A stretch of DNA of 64,000 bases from G963675935 sp963675935 (GCA_963675935.2 CAXXPV010000006.1:1-64000), one strand, 5' to 3'. Positions 26,460-35,383 are shown, counted from the first letter of the stretch. Translations and numbers: made by a program. Notes: generated by a model from the sequence alone, not told the origin.

Positions 26460-28057
26460 GTTTCCTCGATCGCTAGGTATTTATTATGTTCGAGATCAAC
26501 AGTTACCCGCATACATGCAGACGTATGCATGTCGCGGATGACGACGTCGGCCTCACCGTCCGATCCATCCGCACGCTGACCTGCGAGGCGTTCCATAAAC
26601 TGCCAGACGCGGCGTGTCAATTCGTTGTCAAGCGAGAGGATAGGAAGTCCCTGTTGGGCCTGCTGCAGGAGGACGAACATCGAAAAATCGACACGAAGAT
26701 GCGCTGCTGGATCAGACTTGAGCCGCAGCAATACGTGATCCTCCGTGAGATTGAACGCTTCACACATAGGTGGTCGAAGTCTCGGTCTTGCAATCTCAAA
26801 TGCATTGCGACTCAATTGTGTGGTTGAGCATAGAGCCCGTTCGACTTCATGGTCGAAGCGATGACACTTCCAGACACGCAGCGAATCGCGATCTTCACTG
26901 ATACCAAAAACCGCATTTACGTCACCAAGCAGAGTCCTAATAACCTCTCGTTCATTCAGTTGCAAAAATGCATCAAAATCCGCGTCCATGCCATAGGCAA
27001 TACGGAGCAGTTCTTCGCCGCTCTTGCAGAAGAAATAGAAACGGCGACGACGCATTTCCATTTCCTTTGTCTGAGTGGCGGTTAGTGAGTGCTCCTCACG
27101 TGCCCAGGCGTGATCCCACTCATCAGACTCCACTTGAGCAGTCAGGATGGCTAGGTCCTGCTTGGGATGACAGACGTGACCAGGATCGAATCCATCACGA
27201 AGGGCATCGAAGAGGCGTCCTTTTCCAGAGAAAATCAATTCCGTGAGGAAGTGCTCCGACAATCCATCCTCGTTCGCCATCGCAGACAGGTCGCTTCCGC
27301 GGAAGAGCAGGTACGATACCAATGCTTGGAGTTCGCGAAGAGTCGCATGGTATCCTCGTCGAGCAATACGGTCAAATAGTTGCTGAAGCCGAGCACGAAA
27401 TAGTGAGGACCGGAGTAGTCCCACGTTTCTCCAGAAATCGCTGAACTCGCTGATTGGTTGCTCGGGAGGCGGAATTTGGGCAGCCTCAGAGACTTTGTCT
27501 AGCACTTGTGTCACAACCTCGGCAGACAGTACGTTCCTCCTGCTCAGATCGAAGACAGTCACAGACGATCCGGATGCCTCGGCACAATTGCCATCGGAGG
27601 TAGTGACATAAGCAATGCTTTCTTCGACCGCGTGCTGCGCTTGGCAGACTGGCTCGAATTCGGGAAAAGAATCTGCGAGCTCTTTCAGTACACCCTCGTT
27701 TACAGCGACGCACAATGGCACCTTCCTGCGACGAGCAGACTTCCAAGCTGCAATGATGTCTGTATTAGGCGTTTCACTCGCATCGAGAAGGATGACGGCT
27801 TTCGGAGCGACCTTCATAATCTTCGTCTTGAGAACTCGCAGGAGATGCGTCTTCCCATCGCCTGGATTCCCTGTCAGGAGCACGTCTCGCCCCTTCTGGA
27901 CGGAGCGGAGTACGCATTTGTCTAGCTTTGTTTCGATATGGAGGCGATCGAGAACCGCCTCCGGCATGACGTCAGCGTAGGCCGTCGCCCCTCGATATAG
28001 CTGTATCACGTAATCGCGTAATTCAAGCTGGTGGGTTGATTCGGACTTAGACTTCAT
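26456..28057 (-). CDS. DptF-like AAA-type ATPase (533 aa)
   Basis: From the ATG at 28057 (MKSKSESTHQLELRDYVIQLY) a Walker A VLLTGNPGDGKTHLL lies at about residues 58-72 and a Walker-B-like KAVILLDASE about 20 residues later. The GNPGDGKT form is typical of DptF, as I recall the family. The start at 28057 overlaps the end of the DUF4338 gene by 11 bases; a longer frame to 28129 would overlap more and is less likely. It probably supplies regulatory ATPase activity to the H motor complex. It is followed by an ATGA overlap. Confidence 0.65.
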   Translation of the reverse strand: MKSKSESTHQLELRDYVIQLYRGATAYADVMPEAVLDRLHIETKLDKCVLRSVQKGRDVLLTGNPGDGKTHLLRVLKTKIMKVAPKAVILLDASETPNTDIIAAWKSARRRKVPLCVAVNEGVLKELADSFPEFEPVCQAQHAVEESIAYVTTSDGNCAEASGSSVTVFDLSRRNVLSAEVVTQVLDKVSEAAQIPPPEQPISEFSDFWRNVGLLRSSLFRARLQQLFDRIARRGYHATLRELQALVSYLLFRGSDLSAMANEDGLSEHFLTELIFSGKGRLFDALRDGFDPGHVCHPKQDLAILTAQVESDEWDHAWAREEHSLTATQTKEMEMRRRRFYFFCKSGEELLRIAYGMDADFDAFLQLNEREVIRTLLGDVNAVFGISEDRDSLRVWKCHRFDHEVERALCSTTQLSRNAFEIARPRLRPPMCEAFNLTEDHVLLRLKSDPAAHLRVDFSMFVLLQQAQQGLPILSLDNELTRRVWQFMERLAGQRADGSDGEADVVIRDMHTSACMRVTVDLEHNKYLAIEET

Positions 28058-30077
28058 GGAGCACCTTCGCTTGCTCATCTGAGCCAACTTGTTTGAGAAT
28101 GGACCAATCAGTACGACGAAAACGGGCAAGCTCTTTCAGGGCTGGAGCATGATCCAAACGCATCGTCAACCACCGCTCCATCCAGAAGTCGATGAGCAGT
28201 TGGGTTCCCTCCGTGCTGTCGAGCCCGTTCTTGCTGAAATAGTAATCAGGTCGGGGTGATTCACCTGCGAGGTAGTCCCGGCCGTTCGTGGCAACCCAAG
28301 CGCCATAGACAAGTCGTCGCATGGCGTGTTGGGCAACGGCTGTTGCTGTTGCCCGATGCCCTGGCTGTAGAATTGCTTCGACGCCTGCACGAATCGTTCG
28401 GAACTTGGGCGAAGCGCCTTCTCCGAAGACGGAGTTGGCTAGATTCACGCCTTCTGATTCGATTATTTGTCGGAGAGCGCTTATGGTTTCCGAACTTATG
28501 TGCATTGTTCCGAAGCCTTCGGTTTCCCCGATGAGTTCCCAGGCCATGTCAGGTCCGGAACGACCGAAGAGATTCATCGGGACACGCAAGCGGTTGTATT
28601 GACTCGACCCAGCAGAAAACAAGGATGTCGTTCCGACAAACACGACCTCAGCCGGGCGGATAACATCCTTTCCCTTCATGCGAGAAGCGATGTCGCTTGG
28701 TCTTTTTCCATATCTCTCGCGATAATCATGTACCACTTGAGGGGAGATCGCCAGCAACGCAGCCAGCTTTCCTGCAAGAAGGTGATTATACGGAGGGACA
28801 GCTCCGCAGACGTTCAGTTCGAGAATGCTCGTGCCTACATGACGGCTCTTGCGAGCCGTGATCGCGTAACGCATGGCCTGCATTCCCGTTTCCGATTGCA
28901 GGAACGTAATGATGGCGGATCGGCTCAAGCGACGATGCAGAAGAGAGAGTATTTCTCGTTTTGAAAAGAGAATTGAGGAAAGCTGTGCGGCTCGCTTCCG
29001 GCGATACAGGGCATTCTCGGCATCCTTGCTAATGTTCCCAAACGTGCTCCGCTCAAGATCAGAGTCTTCATCTGACTCCCGAGATAGCCATTCCCCTGTG
29101 GCTCTGCGTCTTTCAATCTCCGAAAGCTTGGCAACTTCCGCCAAACGATCAATAACTTCAGGTGTCGGTTCCGCTATCTCGCTTGGACGGCATAGTCCGC
29201 GTGCATCAATGTCTTTGACAGCTTCATCAAGTGAATGAAGAAGACTTTGAAACCTCTTACGAACGTCACGCATTGACTCCAAAGCATCGATCTCTTGCTT
29301 AAGAGTCTCTACTGTCCATCCTAGATAGTCATCACGGCAGGCAATACGGATCGGCGCGTTTTCAAGGGCGAAGATGCCCATAACGGGATGACTTGGCTGC
29401 CCCGCATCGCGTATTATGTACAGAAGTGAACGACCGGGAGTCGATTCGGGTGGGTTAGCCCACGACAGTCGAAAATATCGCCAGATGTCAGCAAGCAGAT
29501 GCCCCGTATGTTCACACCGAGCCTTCTCTGTGACTAGTTGGAGATAAGGTCTAACCGTCTCTCGCAGCTTTTGGAAGCGAACGTTGCGATCGGGCATCTC
29601 AGCGATCTGTTTCATTTCACGACCGAGCTTCTTCCCGTCCGCCAAAAGCGATCGGATCGAGGTTAGACCAGATGCCGTCTTCTGTGGTGACTCCATGCGT
29701 TGGATAAAATCTGAAGATTCGCGCAAGCGATCAATTCGGCCAAATGACATGGCGTTGCGAACCATCTGCTTCTGGACAGCGATGTCGCCATGTAATGAAT
29801 GATCCGGAGGGCAGAGATATACGGTGTTGTTATGCCAAGACACCCCCCAGCCGATTCTATGGAGATCCCGAAGGAGAAGCCAACACGCTCGATATCGCTG
29901 CAATTGCAACGAGTTGGCATGTGCGACCGTCGCTGCCCACTCAAGTTCCCGCTCAAACAATGATGCAAATTGTTGGTCAGTTGCCACGCCACCTGCAATT
30001 GCATCACGAACCACACGGAAAAATCGAGCGGCAAAAGGTCCCTGAATCGCTGGACGAAATGCCACGGTCTTTGCCAA
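28047..30077 (-). CDS. DUF4338 (DruA-like) protein (676 aa)
   Basis: Conserved DUF4338 blocks are seen in order: HPVMGIFALENAPIRIACRD followed by DYLGW (about residues 232-256), LNVCGAVPPYNHLLAGKLAA, LLAISPQVVHDYRERYG, VFVGTTSLFSAGSSQYNRLR, ELIGETEGFGTMHIS and SVFGEGASPKFRTIRAGV. DUF4338 is the defining domain of DruA of the Druantia defence system. The protein is longer than typical DruA, with an unrecognised N-terminal 200 residues. It starts with TTG at 30077 behind TAGGAG. It leads the coupled set of four genes; no DruE helicase is present. Confidence 0.75.
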   Translation of the reverse strand: MAKTVAFRPAIQGPFAARFFRVVRDAIAGGVATDQQFASLFERELEWAATVAHANSLQLQRYRACWLLLRDLHRIGWGVSWHNNTVYLCPPDHSLHGDIAVQKQMVRNAMSFGRIDRLRESSDFIQRMESPQKTASGLTSIRSLLADGKKLGREMKQIAEMPDRNVRFQKLRETVRPYLQLVTEKARCEHTGHLLADIWRYFRLSWANPPESTPGRSLLYIIRDAGQPSHPVMGIFALENAPIRIACRDDYLGWTVETLKQEIDALESMRDVRKRFQSLLHSLDEAVKDIDARGLCRPSEIAEPTPEVIDRLAEVAKLSEIERRRATGEWLSRESDEDSDLERSTFGNISKDAENALYRRKRAAQLSSILFSKREILSLLHRRLSRSAIITFLQSETGMQAMRYAITARKSRHVGTSILELNVCGAVPPYNHLLAGKLAALLAISPQVVHDYRERYGKRPSDIASRMKGKDVIRPAEVVFVGTTSLFSAGSSQYNRLRVPMNLFGRSGPDMAWELIGETEGFGTMHISSETISALRQIIESEGVNLANSVFGEGASPKFRTIRAGVEAILQPGHRATATAVAQHAMRRLVYGAWVATNGRDYLAGESPRPDYYFSKNGLDSTEGTQLLIDFWMERWLTMRLDHAPALKELARFRRTDWSILKQVGSDEQAKVLHEV

Positions 30078-30362
30078 CTCGGACTCCTACTCAGACAGAT
30101 CCTATTAGGATGCCTGGCGGCCATAGCCCATATACCCCAGGCTGCCCTAAATGCCAATCGTTTAGTGCAAAACCTGGATTTTACCCCGTTTGCCATGCAG
30201 CCGCAAGCAGCGCCAACACTAAGCTTAATCAGCACTTAGTCTTGATCCGGTTAGTGATCGCGAGCTACCGAATCCCTCCTTGGTTGGTTGGCTCGACTTG
30301 GTCTCGGAAGAGCAATGCTGCTACTGAAATGTGAACGGACTATTGCTACGGCTGCTGTACTG

Positions 30363-31289
30363 TCATTCTGGCATGTCCAAGAGCTTCCTCAGGAACGGCA
30401 GGTTCCTTTTGTATTCTTCAGCCCCCAAAGCCGGCATCCTCCTGTTGAGCCACGATACCACTGTCTCTCTTTCCTCCGGGCTGGTCCAGATTTCTGATAT
30501 TACTTCGGGGACTTTGGCTGCGACATCGCCCTCCAGTGGCTTCTGCTTGTACTCGATGTCTCTGGGACGTGGTAAACGGAACCGAAGTGTAGGGTTGATT
30601 ACAAGGTTCGTTCCGTCTGAATGGATGGCCTTAATGACAGTCTGTCGATGTCGTGGCGGAACGCATCGCAGCAACAACTCGCGGAGGCGGCCGGCTATCC
30701 GATCAGCGTTGTTCCTGTCGGTCATCTTGTTGACCTTGCCTTTAAGGGGCCAAACAAAATTGCAGTCCCGCTTGTCCGGGTCTCCGTAGTCCGTTCCAGC
30801 TTCTAAGCCTCTGTATATCTCAATAAACATGTGTACGAAATGCCGGCTTCTGGTAGGAACAGGATCTCCGTCGCCGACAATCTCCACATTACCGTTATCA
30901 GCAACTCTTAGCGTTAATGTGATTTGTCCGTCGTCTTTTTCCTTTTCAAATGGTCGCCCACTCTTGGGCTTCACAAAAATAGTGTAGGCTGAACGCAGTT
31001 GTCGGTTCGCATCTTCTGGCAGCCAAGTAATTGTCTCCATGTCGGCGCCGACTTTTGCAATCGTCGCCTGAGTGCTCTTCTCGGATGCGATTTCTGCGAT
31101 CTTAGCATTGAAGGCTGCTCGCTTGTCGGCGGGTAGTTCTTTGCTCTCTGCATGTAGCTGCGTGATTTCCCTGTCCAACTCCGGATTTGGGCGATAGGTG
31201 TTGCTCGTCGCAAATTCAAGCGCTGGCCTGTGAACTGCTTCTTGTTTCGAAATTTCCCTCGGCTCTGATCTTTTTCGTTGCTTCGCCAT
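30363..31289 (-). CDS. Unrecognised first gene of the defence operon (308 aa)
   Basis: The ATG at 31289 (MAKQRKRSEPREISKQEAVH) opens a lysine/arginine-rich, probably flexible N-terminus. A central part (SAYTIFVKPKSGRPFEKE..., TLRVADNGNVEIVGDGDPVP) looks like a beta-rich domain and a C-terminal part (ERETVVSWLNRRMPALGAEE) is helical. No known motif or family. It is followed by a 285-bp gap before the DUF4338 gene, so it may be the operon's regulator or a fifth component. It is divergent from the plus-strand genes beginning at 31495. Confidence 0.6.
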   Translation of the reverse strand: MAKQRKRSEPREISKQEAVHRPALEFATSNTYRPNPELDREITQLHAESKELPADKRAAFNAKIAEIASEKSTQATIAKVGADMETITWLPEDANRQLRSAYTIFVKPKSGRPFEKEKDDGQITLTLRVADNGNVEIVGDGDPVPTRSRHFVHMFIEIYRGLEAGTDYGDPDKRDCNFVWPLKGKVNKMTDRNNADRIAGRLRELLLRCVPPRHRQTVIKAIHSDGTNLVINPTLRFRLPRPRDIEYKQKPLEGDVAAKVPEVISEIWTSPEERETVVSWLNRRMPALGAEEYKRNLPFLRKLLDMPE

Positions 31290-31446
31290 GGCCAATTACA
31301 CCATTCTTACACTTTGGGGCAGATCGCCGACATGTCCAAAAAACACCTTATCCTCTTTCTATACAACAGTTTAGCTCACAGCCATGAATTGGCAACCACG
31401 ACTCGTTTCACTATTAACGGTGACGCCTTTGCGTCCCGGCGAGCTG

Positions 31447-31471
31447 CTCCGGTCGCCAAATTGCCGGAGCA
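31447..31471 (+). promoter_or_regulatory. Hairpin in the 5' leader of the 31495 gene
   Basis: GCTCCGG/CCGGAGC with an 11-base loop sits 12 bases before the AGGAGAAA ribosome site. A leader structure influencing translation is possible. Confidence 0.3.
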
Positions 31472-31494
31472 AAGGAATAGGCAGGAGAAACATT

Positions 31495-31830
31495 ATGCCT
31501 GTTGCTGTTTATGGTGCGAGGTCGCTTCCGTCTGGCAAGTCGGAAGCGGAGCTAGTCTCGGTCGAAGAAGTCACTGGCCGCTTCGACAGCACTGCGTGTC
31601 GCTTCACGTTCGAGGCGATGGACGGTCCCAATAAGGGCTGCCAAGCGCGGAAAACAGTCGGAATGAACTTTGCCGAGGATACGACATCCGGCCAGTTCGT
31701 TTCTCAGTTGGTCGGTCGGTCGCTCGGTCGCAATGATCGGATCGAGCTAAACGATCTGATCGGTCAGCGGTTCGTCTTGACCATTGCCGGTTCGCAAATT
31801 GTCAAGGCGATGCCGGTTGTCAAGTCGTAG
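31495..31830 (+). CDS. Hypothetical small protein (111 aa)
   Basis: The ATG at 31495 (MPVAVYGARSLPSGKSEAEL) follows AGGAGAAA; the longer frame from 31384 has no ribosome site. The sequence looks beta-rich (FDSTACRFTFEAMDG, RFVLTIAGSQIVKAMPV), as in small OB-fold or barrel proteins, but no family is recognised. A strong terminator follows at 31844-31880. It opens the plus-strand replication-like half of the element. Confidence 0.65.
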   Translation: MPVAVYGARSLPSGKSEAELVSVEEVTGRFDSTACRFTFEAMDGPNKGCQARKTVGMNFAEDTTSGQFVSQLVGRSLGRNDRIELNDLIGQRFVLTIAGSQIVKAMPVVKS

Positions 31831-31843
31831 TCCCCGTTCGTGC

Positions 31844-31880
31844 CTCCGGTAGACACCGTAGTAAACGGTGCCTACCGGAG
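31844..31880 (+). terminator. Intrinsic terminator
   Basis: CTCCGGTAG and CACCGT pair with ACGGTG and CTACCGGAG across an A/C mismatch, forming a 15-bp stem with a short loop, followed by CTTTTCGCTT. Confidence 0.65.
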
Positions 31881-31917
31881 CTTTTCGCTTCCATTTAACA
31901 GGTCCAAGGAGTTCGGC

Positions 31918-32244
31918 ATGATTACTATTGAGGGACTCGATGCAGCTTACGAGAAATGGACGCCGCTGCTGCGTGATCTTAAAGATGAGAATGACTTATC
32001 CACGATTGCGATTGGCCTATCGTGCAAGATGGTTCTCCCTGCCTGGTATCACAAGGATCAGCTTGAACAGATGGTGGGTGAAAGCATTTCGGATGAAATG
32101 CTTCGTCAGTTCATTCACGACCTCTGGCATTCGGACATCGACTCACATGTCGGTGAATTGGTTATTGCCTACTGGAAGTCGTGGAAGGAAAACGAGTGCG
32201 AGTCGCAGGATGAGGGCTGCGTGGTAGAGCCACAGGATGGGTAG
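31918..32244 (+). CDS. Hypothetical acidic protein (108 aa)
   Basis: The ATG at 31918 (MITIEGLDAAYEKWTPLLRD) lies nine bases after AAGGAG. It is acidic and helical, with many Trp residues (ELVIAYWKSWKENECESQDE). No family is recognised. The compact size and acidity recall small regulators or DNA-mimic proteins of mobile elements, but that is speculation. Confidence 0.6.
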   Translation: MITIEGLDAAYEKWTPLLRDLKDENDLSTIAIGLSCKMVLPAWYHKDQLEQMVGESISDEMLRQFIHDLWHSDIDSHVGELVIAYWKSWKENECESQDEGCVVEPQDG

Positions 32245-32307
32245 TTTCGTGGTTCACGGCATGTCGCCGTGAGCCGTTCCCGTTTCTCAAATCCGTAGGA
32301 GAACATC

Positions 32308-32796
32308 ATGGACCAAGACAATCTTGATCCGGCTGATCCAATTGAACCGCAGGACGTTCCTGTGGAAAGTCAACCTGACCAGGGCAATCTCGATTCCTGG
32401 TGCGACGACGCCGTGCCCGCCGAGCCGGGCTCAAATAAAAAACGCATCAACTCACGCGATCAGTTGATACTGGCGGGGGCGGTGCCAATCCTGTCGCTTA
32501 TGCGGGAAGGCTTCGCTCCGACAATCGCTGATGTGGTTGATCGGTTGCCTGACCTGCTTGCGGCATATCCGACTAGGTCGGGCTTGTCCAAATCGATCGG
32601 CGATTCTTGCGGCCACAATCATGGTGGCTTGCGTCTGCATCGCAACGCTGGTGCCATTGTCCGGTGCCAGGATAACGTCAAACTCATCATTCAGAGACTC
32701 CCGGTAGCTGAGCGAGAAAGGGTGGCGAATGAAGCAGGCTTTGATAGCCTGAGCAGTTTGGTTGGCTGGGCAAATTCGTTGCCAAGAGCGAGGTAG
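32308..32796 (+). CDS. Hypothetical protein upstream of the helicase (162 aa)
   Basis: Starts MDQDNLDPADPIEPQDVPVE behind TAGGAGAAC: an acidic, proline-rich leader of about 50 residues, then a helical domain (RDQLILAGAVPILSLMREGF, TIADVVDRLPDLLAAYPT, LVGWANSL). No family is recognised. Its place just before the candidate origin and helicase genes suggests a replication accessory role. Confidence 0.6.
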   Translation: MDQDNLDPADPIEPQDVPVESQPDQGNLDSWCDDAVPAEPGSNKKRINSRDQLILAGAVPILSLMREGFAPTIADVVDRLPDLLAAYPTRSGLSKSIGDSCGHNHGGLRLHRNAGAIVRCQDNVKLIIQRLPVAERERVANEAGFDSLSSLVGWANSLPRAR

Positions 32797-32802
32797 GCCA
32801 AT

Positions 32803-32827
32803 GAGGCCCGGCGTCATGCCGGGCCTC
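32803..32827. terminator. Strong hairpin after the 162-aa gene
   Basis: GAGGCCCGGC/GCCGGGCCTC, a perfect 10-bp stem with a five-base loop, lies eight bases after the stop codon. There is no T run, so termination efficiency is uncertain. Confidence 0.45.
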
Positions 32828-32859
32828 GGAGCCGTCGCCGTGCTCGCCACGACGTCGGC

Positions 32860-33150
32860 TCCGGGGATCAATCGGGTGTGCAGGGCGGCCGGTGCGTTGG
32901 GTATCCTGGATGGCAGGCATAGCAGGAGTGTGTGGCGACTGGCGTCGCGGTGGCTGCGATCGGCGGGTGGCGGTGTCGCCTGTGGTAGTCGTGGCGGGCG
33001 CGAGCCGTGGATGTGTCGCGATGAGTGTGGTGGTCGTAGTGGTGACGGGCGCGGTGATGTCGGGCCGTGCCGGTGTTGGGCATGGTGGGTGTGGGCGATG
33101 GACGTGGTGGTCGTGGGCGCGGTGGCGACGTATAGCTTCGATGCGACCGA
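32860..33150 (+). other. G/T-rich, A-poor strand-biased segment
   Basis: The plus strand is dominated by G and T with very few A residues (many GTGG, GGCGGG and GTGGTGG runs). Frames through it give low-complexity Val/Gly/Trp translations and are not credible genes. Immediately upstream of the helicase genes, it could be an origin region with quadruplex potential. Confidence 0.35.
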
Positions 33151-33180
33151 ATGCCTCAACTAGCTAGCATTGAGGTTGTG

Positions 33181-33363
33181 ATGGGGAAGAAAGAAGACGA
33201 TGTGCCGTCACCGGTAGTGCTAGCGATGGCATTTTTGGAACGCTATCAGGTCGTTTGGTATCGGGAGTCCGCGTATCTGCGTGATGGACACGTCTGGCGC
33301 AAGCTGGAGGATCGGGAACTTCGGTGGATGATCGTGTCGTTCGTTGATGAGGTGCTTTCGTGA
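33181..33363 (+). CDS. Separate N-terminal segment of a P4-type helicase (60 aa)
   Basis: MGKKEDDVPSPVVLAMAFLE, then WYRESAYLRDGHVWRKLEDR and ELRWMIVSFV, looks like the short region that normally opens D5/P4-type helicase polypeptides (a WYR...W...L motif). Here it is a distinct reading frame that overlaps the helicase gene by GTGA. TGAGG five bases before the ATG serves as ribosome site. The two parts were probably one gene in an ancestor. Confidence 0.6.
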   Translation: MGKKEDDVPSPVVLAMAFLERYQVVWYRESAYLRDGHVWRKLEDRELRWMIVSFVDEVLS

Positions 33364-35000
33364 GTGCTGCACATCCCAGGCTTGTCGATGATATGGTGCG
33401 GGCTATCGCTGACCGGAGTTGGATCAGTGGGGCGAAGAATGCACCATTCTGGCTGGATGGTCGCGATGAACCTGACGTGTTAGTGACACCCAAAGGAATC
33501 ATGTATGTCCATGGCATGACGCTGGGACCGCACGATCCGGCGTTGTTCAATCTGGCGGCTACTGACTTCGACTTCGACCCTTCGGCGGTGTGTCCTCGGT
33601 TCGATGCGTGGCTCGATTGGTTCTGCTGCGGTGATAAATCACTTGCAACATTCCTTTTGCAGTTCCTTGGTTACATCTTACTTCCCTCGTTGCAGTTTCA
33701 GCACTACCTCGTACTCCTTGGAAACGGGAACAACGGTAAACAGGTTCTGCTTCGGCTAATTGAAAAATTGGTCGGGGGCAATGTGAGTGCGATTCCGCTG
33801 GAAAGGATGGGTGACCGCTTCGCGATGGCCAGCGTGGTCGGCAAGGCGGTGAATCTGTGCGCCGACATCGACGATCACGAGAATCGCTCAAAAGGAAAAT
33901 TGCCCGAGGGGGCCTTAAAGGCTGCAACTGACGGCTCGATGATCGCGGTTGAGGACAAATTCAAGCCGATCGGCTACACGGTTCTGCAAACGAAATTCAT
34001 CCTGTGTGCGAACCGGATGCCTTGGTATTCTTGCCAAAGCGAAGGCACCTGGCGAAGGCCGATCATCTTTCCGTGCGATGCTGTCGTCACCGATGAACTG
34101 AAGATACCTGGTTTCGAGAAAACACTCTTCGGTGAAATGCCGGGAATCCTCAATCGCGTTCTCGCTGCCGCTCGACATTTGGTAACGCTTCCGGATTTCG
34201 AGATTCCGGAACGCTGCAAAGCGATTAATAATCAGTTCCGTTTAGAGCAGAACTCGGCCAAAGAGTTCTGCACAACGCATGTGGCACTTGGGAAGGAAAA
34301 GGACTTCGCTCCGGAGATGGAGCTGTTCAAGGAATACGTTCGCTGGTGCGAGTGCCGTAGAGGAAGTCCGGTAGGTTTTCCACGTTTCTTTCACACGTTC
34401 GGTGATGTGTGGAAAAAACAGAAGGATAGCCACGCGATTTACTACACAAAGCGTGGGCGGCGAGGAAATAGGGTAACCGGATGGGCTGGTATCCGGATTG
34501 TTGATCCTGCTGATGAAGGCGATGAAGAAGAAGCGGTGGTCGTGCCAGTCGTATCACAACCAGTCAAACCAAAACCGGTCAAGCCGTCGCAAAACACTGC
34601 TCTGGCGGTTGTTGCTCGTATACCGGTGATTGATCGGTTACGGGATGCGTTTGCGGTGGTTGAAGAAAGCGACGTAAATCGGTTGCTTGATGAACTACTA
34701 GAAGAAGATGGCGCGGCGGTACCGATCCAGCAACTACCGCTAGCCGTTGAAGGCGACCTCTTGAGGGCACATGAAGCGGAGGCGGTCGCGATCAATGCAG
34801 GAAAGAAAGTCGTGGAGTTGAAGCTGAAACTCCGGAAAGCAGAACGGAAGGCAAAGGAGTTGACCGAGAAAGCGGAGTTGCAGCGGAAGAAGGCTGTGTC
34901 TGGTAGTACGGTTACGGTTCCGGATTCACGGCCTGATGGATCGCTACCAGCAGTTCCTGGACCGGCTCAGTCTCCGATGTCGGATGAGTTGAATACATAG
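33360..35000 (+). CDS. P4-family replicative helicase (superfamily 3)
   Basis: Superfamily 3 helicase core: Walker A LVLLGNGNNGKQVLLRLI (about residues 118-135), Walker B AVNLCADIDDHE, and sensor FILCANRMPW. The Walker A has Gln where Ser or Thr normally follows the Lys, an unusual change in an ATP-binding residue. The C-terminal 130 residues are disordered, then a charged coiled coil (AGKKVVELKLKLRKAERKAK). No primase domain is fused. The GTG start overlaps the 33181 gene. It probably replicates the excised element. Confidence 0.8.
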   Translation: MSAAHPRLVDDMVRAIADRSWISGAKNAPFWLDGRDEPDVLVTPKGIMYVHGMTLGPHDPALFNLAATDFDFDPSAVCPRFDAWLDWFCCGDKSLATFLLQFLGYILLPSLQFQHYLVLLGNGNNGKQVLLRLIEKLVGGNVSAIPLERMGDRFAMASVVGKAVNLCADIDDHENRSKGKLPEGALKAATDGSMIAVEDKFKPIGYTVLQTKFILCANRMPWYSCQSEGTWRRPIIFPCDAVVTDELKIPGFEKTLFGEMPGILNRVLAAARHLVTLPDFEIPERCKAINNQFRLEQNSAKEFCTTHVALGKEKDFAPEMELFKEYVRWCECRRGSPVGFPRFFHTFGDVWKKQKDSHAIYYTKRGRRGNRVTGWAGIRIVDPADEGDEEEAVVVPVVSQPVKPKPVKPSQNTALAVVARIPVIDRLRDAFAVVEESDVNRLLDELLEEDGAAVPIQQLPLAVEGDLLRAHEAEAVAINAGKKVVELKLKLRKAERKAKELTEKAELQRKKAVSGSTVTVPDSRPDGSLPAVPGPAQSPMSDELNT

Positions 35001-35023
35001 GTGCATCACAGAGGTGAATTGCG

Positions 35024-35383
35024 ATGGATGTGTGCGTAGCTGAATCTGACCCGATGACAGAGGTACATGTGTTGATTCGCGGTGGTTGGAAAGAGGAGGC
35101 AATCCTCGCCGTGCTGCGAGAACACTTCCTTGTCACCGGGCATGACACGATTGATTGTGAGCTTATGGTGAGAGGTTATACGGCTGCTGCGACTGATCTG
35201 CCCACCTTCGCCCACAAACTCGCATGGGCGATTTGGCGGGTAAACGATTTGTACTGCTACATTGAAGTGTCGGTGGGACGTACGCGGTGGGAAGCAGTGT
35301 GTTTTCCCGAGATTGATTACAGAGAGGACTTCGAAGGACAGTTGGAGAATGAAGGCGGGGACAGTGCCGATGAGTTGGTCTGA
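35024..35383 (+). CDS. Hypothetical protein (119 aa)
   Basis: MDVCVAESDPMTEVHVLIRG, then GWKEEAILAVLREHFLVTG and YCYIEVSVGRTRWEAVCFPE. It follows the helicase by 23 bases in the same orientation, so it is probably cotranscribed. The first third resembles the WKEEAILxxLR helix seen in small proteins of replication modules, but no family can be named. No membrane segment or signal peptide. Confidence 0.6.
   Translation: MDVCVAESDPMTEVHVLIRGGWKEEAILAVLREHFLVTGHDTIDCELMVRGYTAAATDLPTFAHKLAWAIWRVNDLYCYIEVSVGRTRWEAVCFPEIDYREDFEGQLENEGGDSADELV

Noticed and set aside
20437..31289. BREX, DISARM or complete Druantia system
   Set aside because: No PglZ phosphatase, BrxC/BrxL, DNA methylase, DrmA/B helicase or DruE helicase is encoded. 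Only the DUF4338 protein is shared with Druantia.
32892..33167. 91-codon frame with Val-rich hydrophobic runs
   Set aside because: The hydrophobicity comes from GTG/GTC-rich low-complexity DNA; no ribosome site; better explained as a non-coding G/T-rich segment.
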